A DNA stretch of 64,000 nt. Source: S015-6 sp964479535 (GTDB lineage: Bacteria; Desulfobacterota; DSWW01). The translations under genes were made by a program, and so were the position numbers. The notes under the pieces were generated by a model, which did not search any database, had not been told where the DNA came from, and worked only from the letters and a program-made list of their open reading frames with translations. The stretch is from positions 7,634 through 71,633 of the forward strand of contig CAYZMM010000029.1 in the NCBI GenBank assembly GCA_964479535.1. The letters are read 5' to 3'. Below, one piece after another: positions 1-8,235 of the stretch; position 1 is the stretch's first letter, and the number at the start of each line of letters is the position of its first letter.

Positions 1-714
1 GATGGCCATCCCGTGTCCGAATCGGATCCTGCTGAGCTTCTCCGGAATCTCGGCCCTGCGCAGGGTCCTCCCGAGAAGGGCATGGCGCAGCGTGTCGATC
101 TCCTCGACGGAAAGCCGGGCTTCCTCCGGAAGCAGCACAAAGAAGACGCTCAGGGCCAGCCAGGCAGCGTAGGAGGCATTCGTTGCACCACCCAGGACGA
201 GTTCGCGATGCACGATCGAATCGGATTGACGGCTCATGAGAAAGAGCTTCCTCTTCAGGATCTCCTTGTCGAAGGTAGGCGGACAGACCAGCCTGGCAAA
301 GCTCGAGAAGGCAACCAACCCGATGAGGTCGTCCTCGTGCCTCCTCTCGACGAAGTTCTCGGCCCCTCTCAGGGCCACGTCCCCCAGGGTCATTCCCTCC
401 GTCCCGCCCGCGGGCCTTCCCATGGATCCGGACAGATCCTGGACGATCATGATCCATTTCGACTCGAGATAACTCTTCTCCCAGTAGCTCGCGTACTGGA
501 TGTTTGCGACGGCAAGGACGAGGCTGGCCATGAACAGTGCGGAGACGCAATCCAGGCCCTGTTTCTTGACGACATTCGGCTGGAGCTCCCGGCCAAGGAG
601 AGTCACGTTGGAAAACCGGGTCGCCCGTAGATAGCGTCTCCTGGCCAGCAGGACCAGCGGTATGACCGGCAGGAGAAGCAGAGCCCAGGGGTATTGCAGT
701 TCGATCCCTTCCAT
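1..714 (-). CDS. VWA-domain membrane protein, BatA-like (partial, runs off left edge)
   Basis: The gene reads leftwards and its C-terminus is outside the window; 238 residues are visible. The start at 714 gives MEGIELQYPW, then a hydrophobic stretch (residues 11-23), a second one (about 58-71), and a von Willebrand A fold opening with DLSGSMG at residue 93, a DxSxS metal-ion-dependent adhesion motif. A third hydrophobic stretch (AAWLALSVFFVLL) appears near residue 185, earlier than expected inside a VWA fold. It is the last visible member of a MoxR / DUF58 / BatD-like / VWA cassette, where such proteins are thought to act at the membrane with the MoxR ATPase. The substrate is unknown. Confidence 0.75.
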   Translation of the reverse strand, partial: MEGIELQYPWALLLLPVIPLVLLARRRYLRATRFSNVTLLGRELQPNVVKKQGLDCVSALFMASLVLAVANIQYASYWEKSYLESKWIMIVQDLSGSMGRPAGGTEGMTLGDVALRGAENFVERRHEDDLIGLVAFSSFARLVCPPTFDKEILKRKLFLMSRQSDSIVHRELVLGGATNASYAAWLALSVFFVLLPEEARLSVEEIDTLRHALLGRTLRRAEIPEKLSRIRFGHGMAI

Positions 715-731
715 TTGGACCCGTTCGCACC

Positions 732-762
732 TCCGGCAGGCGCTTTTTCAACAGCCTGCTAG
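732..762 (-). repeat. Stop-codon hairpin repeat, copy 1
   Basis: Read on the minus strand this begins with the TAG stop of the 759-2378 gene and continues CAGGCTGTTGAAAAAGC, with GCAGGC and GCCTGC able to pair. A near-identical block, CTAGSAGGCTGTTGAAAMAGC, follows the stop of the PHP gene at 33079-33109. It may be a terminator-like or REP-type sequence; there is no U-tract. Confidence 0.5.
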
Positions 763-2378
763 AGTTGGTTCGACTGCACCTGACGGACCAGTTCCAGAAT
801 GTCTTTCTTCCACCGCCCGAGATCGGCGTATTCGGCGGTTTCCTGGGCAACCATACGGTCGATCTCGTCGAAGAGCGGTGCGAGCCGGCCGGCAACCCCC
901 TGGGGCAGCCGGCCCCGAACCGTCTCCAGGAAGACCGCACCGCTCGCCAATCCGGGGTCTCTGCCGAGCCCGTACCGCGCGTCCAGATACTCCCGCAGAA
1001 GCCTGCCCCCTTCACGGGCGTGTACCCAGTGGGGCCCCTCCGGCGACCGGGCCAGGAAGGATCGCAGCCTTTCCGCCAGGACGTCCTCCTCCTTCTCTGC
1101 GGTCTGCGCCCGCCTCTCCCTCCTGAGCACAACCCATTGCCGGGTCGACCAGGCCAACAGGACGGCTGCCAGCGCCAAAAGGAACCAGGCCTGCCAGCGA
1201 AACCTCCGCGCCTTCTCTCGAAGGCCTGCCGTTGGCAGAACCGGGGTCAGGTCGTCCGTCGGGACCGAGAGCCTCGCTGCTTTTCCTTTCGAGGGAAGGA
1301 TCGAGCCCACTCTCAGTCGCATCTCTTCCGTCTCGATCGATCGGACCCGGTCGTCCGAGCAGGGGATGCACGTATAGCGGATCTCCACCGCTGGAATCAC
1401 GAACTCGCCGGGAGCGTAGATCTTCATCCATCCGGTCAGCAAGAGGGGGCTCTTCGAGGCCGCTTCCACGTAGTCGTAGGGATCGAACTTCAGGTCGAAG
1501 AGCTCCTTCTGAATCTCTGTCGGCCTCAGGCGGATGTTCACCAGGGAACTCGGATCGATACGCACGCGGTCGGAGAACTGCACCCGGAGCAGAAAGGGGA
1601 CCCTGTCGCCTATCTGACACCCCCTCAGGGGCACCGAGAGTTCAGCCCCGATCGACCGTTCGAGGGGAACGAAGACGGGCTTCACGTGCTGTACACGAAG
1701 GTCTTCTGCGAGCAGGTTGAGAGCCTTGAAGAAAGGGACGGCCAGCACGTCCACCCGGTAGATCTCACCCGGATGGCCGGCCCACACATGGGCCTGCTTC
1801 ATCAGGGCCTCCCGGGAGGCATCGTCCACACTCGTCTTCCACGTCATCCGAAAGGCGTTGAAATAGCCAACGGTCTTCCCACGGAGGATGAGGGTCGGGT
1901 GGGCATAGGCAATCTCGTCTCGAACGCACAATGCGTCGATCAGGGACCTGACCTCACTTCTGCTCAGATCCTCCCGAAGACGGAGGAAGCATCCGTCCTC
2001 GGCGAGGTTCCTGTCGCAAAGAAAACCCACGATCTCGTCGTAATCCCGGAGGACCCCTTCCGCTCTTTCTTTCAGCACCGCATCCGGGGCCCCTTGCGCG
2101 GCAAAGGGTGCGGCATCCTGCTCCCTGCCGCTTTCGTTGAACGCGACGGTGAGCCATTCCAGGTCGATGTCCGGGATGTGTCTGGTCCCGTCCTGCTCGT
2201 AGAACCAGATGTCATCGAAATCGATCTCGGCCGCTTTCCGGCCTGCCTCCCTCTGCACCCCGAAGCTCGAGGTCGCGCGGGTCTCCGTGGGCGTGGCCCC
2301 CCAGGCCATCGTCAACGCCGCTATCCAGAACCCCGCCGCACCGAAAGATGCCCATCTCCTTTGTGGTTTCATGGTCAT
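759..2378 (-). CDS. BatD-like single-pass membrane protein of the MoxR cassette
   Basis: 539 residues. The start at 2378 (MTMKPQRRW) lies five bases after the stop of the DUF58 gene and is preceded by an AGGAGGGG ribosome site, so the longer upstream reading is unlikely. The N-terminus looks like a signal peptide (WASFGAAGFWIAALTMAWG). A long extracytoplasmic region follows, then one transmembrane helix near residues 400-418 (AWFLLALAAVLLAW), then a charged cytoplasmic tail of about 110 residues. Position and architecture match the BatD / DUF4381 slot in MoxR-DUF58-VWA operons. The family call rests on context and topology, since no diagnostic motif was seen. The stop codon overlaps a hairpin repeat. 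Confidence 0.6.
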   Translation of the reverse strand: MTMKPQRRWASFGAAGFWIAALTMAWGATPTETRATSSFGVQREAGRKAAEIDFDDIWFYEQDGTRHIPDIDLEWLTVAFNESGREQDAAPFAAQGAPDAVLKERAEGVLRDYDEIVGFLCDRNLAEDGCFLRLREDLSRSEVRSLIDALCVRDEIAYAHPTLILRGKTVGYFNAFRMTWKTSVDDASREALMKQAHVWAGHPGEIYRVDVLAVPFFKALNLLAEDLRVQHVKPVFVPLERSIGAELSVPLRGCQIGDRVPFLLRVQFSDRVRIDPSSLVNIRLRPTEIQKELFDLKFDPYDYVEAASKSPLLLTGWMKIYAPGEFVIPAVEIRYTCIPCSDDRVRSIETEEMRLRVGSILPSKGKAARLSVPTDDLTPVLPTAGLREKARRFRWQAWFLLALAAVLLAWSTRQWVVLRRERRAQTAEKEEDVLAERLRSFLARSPEGPHWVHAREGGRLLREYLDARYGLGRDPGLASGAVFLETVRGRLPQGVAGRLAPLFDEIDRMVAQETAEYADLGRWKKDILELVRQVQSNQL

Positions 2379-2382
2379 CCGA

Positions 2383-3261
2383 CTAGCCCCTCCTTGCCCC
2401 TGCCTGATCCATGAAGGCATTGATCTTACGCCGGAAATCCTCTTCCGGCGTGAGGACCAGGGCATCCATGCCCACCCTCGCCATTCGATCCCGGGTCTCT
2501 TCCAACCACCTCGCCCTGGAGGCGTTGTACTCCCTCCACCTGCTCAGGTCGAGCAGAACGGTCTCCCCCGTCTCGCAGCCGGAGAGGGGCATGAGTCCCT
2601 TCGCACCGGCGGGCAGCTCTATTTCACAGTCCTCGAGCACGATCAAGGCCTTCACCTCGTGTCTGCTGGTACCGTGCAGGGCCTTCTGAAAATGATAATT
2701 GCAGTCAAAGGGGAACATGAAGTCCGACAGGATGAAGGTCAAACTCTCGGGTATTTCGCCCACGAGCTTCGAAAGGGCCGGATCGAGCCTCGTCGTCCTG
2801 CAGGGCACCGGCTTCGCATCGGCGATGGTGTGGAGAATCTGCATGAAATGCGGGCGCCCCATACGCGGAGGCAGGTAGGAAACGACATCCTCGGCGAACA
2901 GAATCAACCCGCACCCGTTGTTGCCCACGATGGCGCTGTAGGCAAGAGACACCGCAATGTTCGCCTGGACCAGATCTTTGCGTCCGAAGGAAACGGAGTC
3001 GCTGATATCGTAGAGGATCATCAGGTTGTAGTAGCTCTCCGCCAGATACTCCCGCACGTGCATCTTTCCGGTCCGGGCCGTGGCCTTCCAGTCGATGTCC
3101 CTCACCTCGTCCGAGGGGTCCATCTCCCTGAGGGCCCAGAACTCGTAGCCCGACCCCCGGTAGATGCTCTCCCAGTCCCCCGGAAAAGGGGAATGGACCC
3201 GATGGTGAAGAAAGATCTCCAGGAGCTCTCGTTTGGTGAGGAGGCTCTTCTCTGTCTTCAT
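2383..3261 (-). CDS. DUF58 domain-containing protein
   Basis: 292 residues. It has the DUF58 signature in the first third (GSGYEFWALREMDPSDEVR, then DIDWKATARTGKMHVREY), followed by a VWA-like region with LYDISDSVS. DUF58 proteins are partners of MoxR AAA+ ATPases. The start codon overlaps the stop of the upstream MoxR gene (ATGA, 3258-3261), indicating translational coupling. No transmembrane segment is evident, so it is probably cytoplasmic or membrane-associated. Confidence 0.85.
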   Translation of the reverse strand: MKTEKSLLTKRELLEIFLHHRVHSPFPGDWESIYRGSGYEFWALREMDPSDEVRDIDWKATARTGKMHVREYLAESYYNLMILYDISDSVSFGRKDLVQANIAVSLAYSAIVGNNGCGLILFAEDVVSYLPPRMGRPHFMQILHTIADAKPVPCRTTRLDPALSKLVGEIPESLTFILSDFMFPFDCNYHFQKALHGTSRHEVKALIVLEDCEIELPAGAKGLMPLSGCETGETVLLDLSRWREYNASRARWLEETRDRMARVGMDALVLTPEEDFRRKINAFMDQAGARRG

Positions 3262-4274
3262 GGCCTGCTTCTTCCGTAAGGGGAAACCGTCTTCAGGATC
3301 TCCTCCACGATCATTTCAGAGGTTACGTTCCTCGAAATCGCCTGGCTGTTCAGCAGGATCCGGTGGCGGAGAACGTGGACGGCACAGGCGTTCACGTCCT
3401 CGAAGCCGACAAACTCCCTGCCTTGGCTGAAGGCGTGCGCCTTGGACAGCGCCAGGAGCGATTCGGTCCCGCGCGGGGATGCCCCCAACCGGATGTAGTC
3501 GTGGATGTCCCGCCTCGGGGATCCCTCCTTTTCGTTCAGAGGGGGGCGGGTCGCCAGACAGATGCTGATGATGTATTCCATGATCGTTCCGGAGACCTTC
3601 ACGGTTTCATGGATCGATCTCTGGATTTCGAGGATCTCGTCTTTCGAAATCAACGTACGGACGCTCTCCTTCAGTTCCTCGAAATTCGTGTTCTTTCTTC
3701 GAATCAGTTCCGTCTCCTCCTCCCGGTTCGGGTAGTTCACATTGATCTTGACCATGAAACGGTCCACCTGTGATTCGGCCAGGGGGTAGGTGCCGATCTG
3801 CTCGATCGGGTTCTCCGTAGCAAGGACCATGAAGATCCGGGGCAGTCTGTGGCGCTCGCATTCGAGCGTGACCTCGCGCTCCTGCATCGCCTGCAGGAGA
3901 GCAGACTGGACCTTTGGCGACGCCCGGTTGATCTCGTCGGCCAGGAAGATGTTGCAGAAGACGGGACCGAAGAAGACATCGAACTTCTTCTCCTTCTCGT
4001 TCCAGACAACCGTCCCCGTGATATCGCTCGGCATCTTGTCGGGCGTGAACTGAAACCGGTTGAAGTCACCCCCGACCACCTTCGCGAAAGTCTCCACCGC
4101 AAGGCTCTTCGCCAGCCCGGGAACCCCTTCCAGCAGGATGTGCCCCTTGGAGAAGAGGGAGTGGATCATGAGGAGGACCATCTCCTCCTGCCCCACCACC
4201 ACTTTCGCCACCTCCTCCTTGATCGCCCGGATCTTCCCCGCCTGTGATTCGACTACGCTGCTTCGCTCCGACAC
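3258..4274 (-). CDS. MoxR-family AAA+ ATPase
   Basis: About 338 residues from a GTG at 4274, which has GGGGGCGG just upstream; an ATG at 4352 would add 26 residues unlike the family. Walker A is LLEGVPGLAKS and Walker B is FLADEINRASPKVQ. ATENPIEQIGTYPLAESQVDRF supplies sensor 1 and the MoxR signature. MoxR proteins are chaperone-like ATPases that mature or insert metal centres or envelope complexes, working with VWA proteins. The gene is coupled to DUF58 downstream and follows an ABC permease gene by about 80 bases. Confidence 0.9.
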   Translation of the reverse strand: MSERSSVVESQAGKIRAIKEEVAKVVVGQEEMVLLMIHSLFSKGHILLEGVPGLAKSLAVETFAKVVGGDFNRFQFTPDKMPSDITGTVVWNEKEKKFDVFFGPVFCNIFLADEINRASPKVQSALLQAMQEREVTLECERHRLPRIFMVLATENPIEQIGTYPLAESQVDRFMVKINVNYPNREEETELIRRKNTNFEELKESVRTLISKDEILEIQRSIHETVKVSGTIMEYIISICLATRPPLNEKEGSPRRDIHDYIRLGASPRGTESLLALSKAHAFSQGREFVGFEDVNACAVHVLRHRILLNSQAISRNVTSEMIVEEILKTVSPYGRSRP

Positions 4275-4356
4275 GTTACCGCCCCCTTTGCTAGAAGCGC
4301 TGCGGGTCAACTCGATCACTCCGCTCCCGGATGGACGACCCCATCCTTGCATCTCC

Positions 4357-5406
4357 CTACAAATACTCGAATCGATTCCGGTGACGGATGATCAGGTACA
4401 GAAAGAAGGGGCCGCCCATGAGTGATGTAAGAATCCCGATCTTCAGGTCCACCTGGACCACGAGACGGACGAAGAGGTCTGCGTAGATCACGAAGACGGC
4501 TCCAAGAAGACCGGCCATCGGGATCAGCTTGCGGTTGTCCGGGCCGATCAGGCCCCGCACCATGTGGGGCGCCAGGAGGCCGACGAAGCCGATCACGCCG
4601 GAAACGGCGATTGCACCGCCGGTCTGGATCGACGATGCCAGAAGAAGCGAGTTGCGCGCCCGGCGGATGTTGACTCCCAGGTTCGTTGCCGTCTCATCAC
4701 TTATCATCAGGATGTTCAGGTCCTTGACGAAGAACAAACTCACCGCCAGTCCCAGCAAGGTGGTCGGCAGAACGATCTGGACGTGTTCCCAGGATCGGTT
4801 GTTCAGGTCTCCCATCAGCCAGGTTACGATGACCCGGCCCACATCGAACTCTCTCGTGCTGAGGGTGATCACGAACGAGGTCAGCGCCCCGAAGATCAGG
4901 TTCAAGGCGATTCCGGCCAGCAACAGCGTGGAGATCGAGGTCTGTCCGCGCGATGTGGCGATGACAAACACCATGCCCAGGGTGACCAGCGAGAAGAGGA
5001 TGGCCGAGACGGGCAGGGCGAAGAGCGACTTCGCTGCCAGCCCCAGATAGAGGGCGATCACCGCCCCCAGAGCCGCGCCGGAGCTGATGCCGATCACACC
5101 GGGGCTCGCCATGGGGTTCTTGAACACGCCCTGCATGATGGCGCCGGCGGCGGCCAGGGAAAACCCGACAAGGAAGGCGACCAGAAGCCTCGGCATCCGG
5201 CCGTCCCAGACGATGGTCGATTCCACCTTGTCCACGGGCCCGCCGTACAGGCCGCATCCGGCGAGCAGGATCCGCACGATTTCCTGCTTCTCGATCGACC
5301 AGGAACCGTATGAGACGGACAGAAACGCCCCCAGAAGAACGAGGAAGGCCAGGATCCCCAGCAACGCGAGCTCTCTTCCCCGGATCTGCCTAGAAACCGC
5401 CTTCAT
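4357..5406 (-). CDS. FecCD/BtuC-family ABC transporter permease
   Basis: 349 residues, about ten hydrophobic segments. It matches the family in length and in conserved stretches such as DGRMPRLLVAFLVGFSLAAAG, the MQGVFKNPMASPGVIGISSG loop, and GVIGFVGLLAPHMVRGLIG. It would form the membrane channel for import of a corrinoid, haem or ferric siderophore together with the lipoprotein and ATPase encoded just upstream. The start overlaps the end of the binding-protein gene by 17 bases. Substrate cannot be assigned from sequence; the nearby adenosylcobalamin-dependent enzyme makes a corrinoid attractive. Confidence 0.9.
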   Translation of the reverse strand: MKAVSRQIRGRELALLGILAFLVLLGAFLSVSYGSWSIEKQEIVRILLAGCGLYGGPVDKVESTIVWDGRMPRLLVAFLVGFSLAAAGAIMQGVFKNPMASPGVIGISSGAALGAVIALYLGLAAKSLFALPVSAILFSLVTLGMVFVIATSRGQTSISTLLLAGIALNLIFGALTSFVITLSTREFDVGRVIVTWLMGDLNNRSWEHVQIVLPTTLLGLAVSLFFVKDLNILMISDETATNLGVNIRRARNSLLLASSIQTGGAIAVSGVIGFVGLLAPHMVRGLIGPDNRKLIPMAGLLGAVFVIYADLFVRLVVQVDLKIGILTSLMGGPFFLYLIIRHRNRFEYL

Positions 5407-6415
5407 ACACGACCCCTGCTAGGTAGTTCGCGCTCAGAATGATGAACTGGGAGGCCACCCGCAGCCAGATCCCCGGGACGGAGAAAACCTTGCCCGTCTT
5501 CACCGCACGGGCGTGTTCCAGCATCGGGTTCGAATCCAGCCGTTGCTCCAACCCGCTTCCCTCCGGGACCAGAACAATGTCCGGATCCCACTTGAGGAGC
5601 GTCTCGTAGTCGATCTGGCTCCAGGACTTGATGCCCTGTTCCGCCCCCACGTTGACGGCACGAATGATGTCGCAGATCGACTGGAAGTTCGATGACCGTC
5701 CCGGAACGTAGCCTCCCTCGTCATAGTAGAGCACACGTATCGCGGAACGACCTTCAGGGATTCTCGAGCGGAGCTCGCGCATCTTCGTGTCGATTCGCCG
5801 GACCAGCTCTTCCGCATTCCCCTCTTCGCCGATGATCCTTCCAATGAGCCGGATCTGGGACCGGATCGACCCGATGGTCCCGAAGTGGCCCAACTCGAAA
5901 CAGGGAATCTGTGCCTGCTTCAGCTTCTCCTTGAACTCCTCGCCCGAATAGAATACGGTGAACACGAGATCCGGCTCATAGGCTATGATCAATTCCGTCT
6001 GTTTGGTATTGAAGATCCGAGCCTCCTTCTGAATCTCCTCCGCCAGGACGCAGAACTCCGGATCCGCTGAAAGGTCGTTGAAGGCGATCAGCCTTTCGCG
6101 CGGGCAGATGGCCCAGAGGATCTCGGCCACTCCCACAGAATGCGGCACGATTCGTGTCGGCTTCTGCGGCAACGCGAAGACCCTTTTTTCCGTCTGAAAG
6201 GTGTCCGATCGAAAATCATAGGTCTCGTGAGTATATTCGATCCTTCGCGGCCATCCCGCTCCTTCCTTGCTCTCGCCCCTTGCATGGCCCAGATCCCTTT
6301 TCAGCTCCTCCATGTTCATGGGCGGAGTGGGCACTCGCGTGGTCTCCTCCGGGTCGGTCCTGTCACAGGCAAGGGCCAGGAGCATGACCCCAAGGAGCAG
6401 CCCTATTCTCTGCAT
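5390..6415 (-). CDS. Periplasmic-binding lipoprotein of FecB/BtuF type
   Basis: 341 residues from the ATG at 6415. The N-terminus MQRIGLLLGVMLLALACDR is a lipoprotein signal with lipobox LALAC. The mature protein shows the BtuF/FecB fold hallmarks IVPHSVGVAEILWAICP, GRSSNFQSICDIIRAVN and IDYETLLKWDPDIVLVP. It would be lipid-anchored and deliver substrate to the overlapping permease. A longer in-frame reading from 6547 would translate a dispersed repeat present at 6487-6538, so the shorter start is preferred. Ligand unknown (vitamin B12, haem or siderophore). Confidence 0.85.
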   Translation of the reverse strand: MQRIGLLLGVMLLALACDRTDPEETTRVPTPPMNMEELKRDLGHARGESKEGAGWPRRIEYTHETYDFRSDTFQTEKRVFALPQKPTRIVPHSVGVAEILWAICPRERLIAFNDLSADPEFCVLAEEIQKEARIFNTKQTELIIAYEPDLVFTVFYSGEEFKEKLKQAQIPCFELGHFGTIGSIRSQIRLIGRIIGEEGNAEELVRRIDTKMRELRSRIPEGRSAIRVLYYDEGGYVPGRSSNFQSICDIIRAVNVGAEQGIKSWSQIDYETLLKWDPDIVLVPEGSGLEQRLDSNPMLEHARAVKTGKVFSVPGIWLRVASQFIILSANYLAGVVYEGGF

Positions 6416-6476
6416 GGCCCCAAGTCTCTTTCGCGAGTGGGGTCCGAAGAGCAACGCCGCCGCGTCTTTCTTGCAG

Positions 6477-6538
6477 GAACCAGCTGGTTCGGTGCTTTCA
6501 CGGTATTCCTCGGAGATTTGCGCAGGGCGACTTTGTAG
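6477..6538. repeat. Dispersed repeat, copy 1, with adjacent 14-bp palindrome
   Basis: 6477-6490 is a perfect palindrome, GAACCAGCTGGTTC. The following bases to 6538 contain CGGAGATTTGCGCAGGGCGA and CTTTGTAG. The same block occurs in reverse orientation at 21163-21214 and again, more diverged, at 62454-62497. It occupies the gap between the ABC ATPase and binding-protein genes. Confidence 0.6.
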
Positions 6539-6562
6539 CGTCAGCATATCAACGTCACCCCA

Positions 6563-7321
6563 CTAGTGAAAATAAAGAAAACTCATTGAGTCCGAACGGA
6601 TTTCGATTGTCTCCACGCCGAAGACCTGCTTGATGTTCTCCCTGGAGAGGGCCGCCTCCGGAGGGCCCGAGAAGAAGAGGGTCCCCTTGTAGAGGATGGA
6701 CACGGTGTGGCAGTACCTGCGGGCCAGATTCAGGTCATGGACGCTCACGACGATGGTCTTGCCCTTTTCCTTCAGGTCGCACAGCAATTCCATGATCGTG
6801 AGGGCGTGTTTGATGTCGAGGTCCGAGGTCGGCTCGTCCAGAAGGATCAGAGGTGCCTCGGTGGCGAGAGCCCGCGCGATGACGGCCAGCTGGCACTCCC
6901 CTCCCGACAGCTCGTTGACGATTCTGTCCTTCAAATCTTCCGACTCCGTTTCTCTCAGGGCCCAGTCGATGATCTCACGATCCCGCCTTCCCATGGGCTG
7001 GAATCGACCGAGATGAGGGTTGCGGCCCATGCTCACCATGTCGTAGACCGAGATGGGAAAACCGATGTGGGTATCCTGAGGAACCAGGGTCACGGTTCGG
7101 CTCAACTCCCCTCTGGAGAAGGTGCGGGTGTCCCGGTCGTTGATCCATACCGTGCCGTCCTGCGGTTCCCAGATCCGGCAGATGTTCTTGAGCAGGGTCG
7201 ACTTGCCCGACCCGTTCGGACCGACGATGCCGTGGATCTGGTGCGGCGCGAACCGGACGGATATGCCCTTCAGGATCCCCTTCCCCTCGATCGAATAACG
7301 AACGTTGTCGAGCCTCAGCAT
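6563..7321 (-). CDS. ABC transporter ATPase, FecE/BtuD type
   Basis: 252 residues. Walker A GPNGSGKST, Q-loop VPQD, signature LSGGE, Walker B LILLDEPTSDLD and switch His in VSVHDLNLARRYC are all present, so it should be active. Length and the C-terminal extension (VFGVETIEI) fit the iron-siderophore/cobalamin ATPases. It energises the permease at 4357-5406. It lies first of the three transporter genes in the direction of transcription, separated from the binding protein by about 147 bases holding a repeat. Confidence 0.9.
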   Translation of the reverse strand: MLRLDNVRYSIEGKGILKGISVRFAPHQIHGIVGPNGSGKSTLLKNICRIWEPQDGTVWINDRDTRTFSRGELSRTVTLVPQDTHIGFPISVYDMVSMGRNPHLGRFQPMGRRDREIIDWALRETESEDLKDRIVNELSGGECQLAVIARALATEAPLILLDEPTSDLDIKHALTIMELLCDLKEKGKTIVVSVHDLNLARRYCHTVSILYKGTLFFSGPPEAALSRENIKQVFGVETIEIRSDSMSFLYFH

Positions 7322-7351
7322 GGCGCGCGCGATCCTATCAGCCTTTCTTCA

Positions 7352-8137
7352 TCATGAACAGAGCCTCAGTCTGTAGGCCATGGGCAGCATGAACTTCGAA
7401 ATGACCAGCGCCAGAAGACCGAACGACAAGGTCCACACCAGCACCGGATGGGTGAGCCGGGGAGACAGCTCCATGGTCAGGTAGAGAGAGGCCCAGAGGA
7501 AGAGCTGTCCCAGGATGAGCTGGAAATTCTGTGACAGTGCGTAGATGACCCAGAAATTGTGGGAGAGCTTCAGGATCTCGCCGGTTCGAATCTTGATCTC
7601 GATCACCTTGAACCAGCAGCGTCCCTCCACGATCTGGGCGGAGCCGTCGCAAAGATGGTGGAGGAAATAGAGAGCAACGATGATGACCTTGGTCGGGTAT
7701 GTTTCGTCAAAGAACAGGGCCTTGAATACGGGCGGGTAACAGGACAGAAGAAAGAGACCGCCCAGGGCCTGGCCCGCACCGATCCCGACATACGCGCGCA
7801 CCAGCCGTTGTATCTGCCGTTTCATCTCCGCCAGGGACTCGAGACGATCGATGAACCCGGACGTGAGGTTCGCACTGACGATGGTGATTCCGGGGTAGGC
7901 GTACTTCACCACCACCCCGAGAATCGCGGCTGCCTTGATCTCCTGCTCGGCCATGGAGAACATGGCGAACAGCACCACGCCGTCCAGGATGTTCTTGCCC
8001 ACCGTGTAGAGAATGTTCCCGATTTCCCCGTAACGGTAGAAGGGCACTTCCATCAGCGCGAGTACATAGAGCCGGATCTTCTGGGGAAGGGGGGGGGTCG
8101 TGTATTCCGGAAATGCGGAATGTGTTTCGGGTTTCAT
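7352..8137 (-). CDS. Unrecognised polytopic membrane protein
   Basis: 261 residues with about six hydrophobic stretches (for example VVLFAMFSMAEQEIKAAAILG, GIGAGQALGGLFLLSCYPPVF cut into segments, and LVWTLSFGLLALVISKFMLP). I do not recognise the family. It ends 30 bases before the ABC ATPase start and is the first gene after a strong terminator, so it probably heads the transporter operon. It could be an accessory component of the importer or an unrelated integral membrane protein. No catalytic motif stands out. Confidence 0.55.
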   Translation of the reverse strand: MKPETHSAFPEYTTPPLPQKIRLYVLALMEVPFYRYGEIGNILYTVGKNILDGVVLFAMFSMAEQEIKAAAILGVVVKYAYPGITIVSANLTSGFIDRLESLAEMKRQIQRLVRAYVGIGAGQALGGLFLLSCYPPVFKALFFDETYPTKVIIVALYFLHHLCDGSAQIVEGRCWFKVIEIKIRTGEILKLSHNFWVIYALSQNFQLILGQLFLWASLYLTMELSPRLTHPVLVWTLSFGLLALVISKFMLPMAYRLRLCS

Positions 8138-8175
8138 GAGGCCATCCGCCCACCCGGGCCGCTAAACGGACGCAG

Positions 8176-8212
8176 AAGCGAAAAGGGCACGAATCTCGTG
8201 CCCTTTTCGCTT
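8176..8212 (-). terminator. Terminator hairpin after the eutBC fusion
   Basis: A perfect 17-bp stem (8176-8192 with 8196-8212) encloses a 3-base loop. The arms contain AAAAGGG/CCCTTTT, so the 3' arm on the minus strand is T-rich. It sits between the end of the EutBC gene and the next leftward gene and probably separates two transcription units. Confidence 0.7.
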
Positions 8213-8235
8213 ACTTGTCTGTGTGTCGCACCATC

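Noticed and set aside
13..630. Plus-strand open frames opposite the VWA gene
   Set aside because: The minus strand encodes a clear VWA domain with membrane helices; the plus frames are shadows without ribosome sites.
5527..5540. T-arm-like GGTTCGAATCCAGC, possible tRNA
   Set aside because: It lies inside the binding-lipoprotein gene and no acceptor, D-arm or anticodon stem can be built around it.
6416..6547. N-terminal extension of the binding lipoprotein
   Set aside because: It translates a dispersed repeat found elsewhere in non-coding DNA, and the lipoprotein signal begins at 6415.
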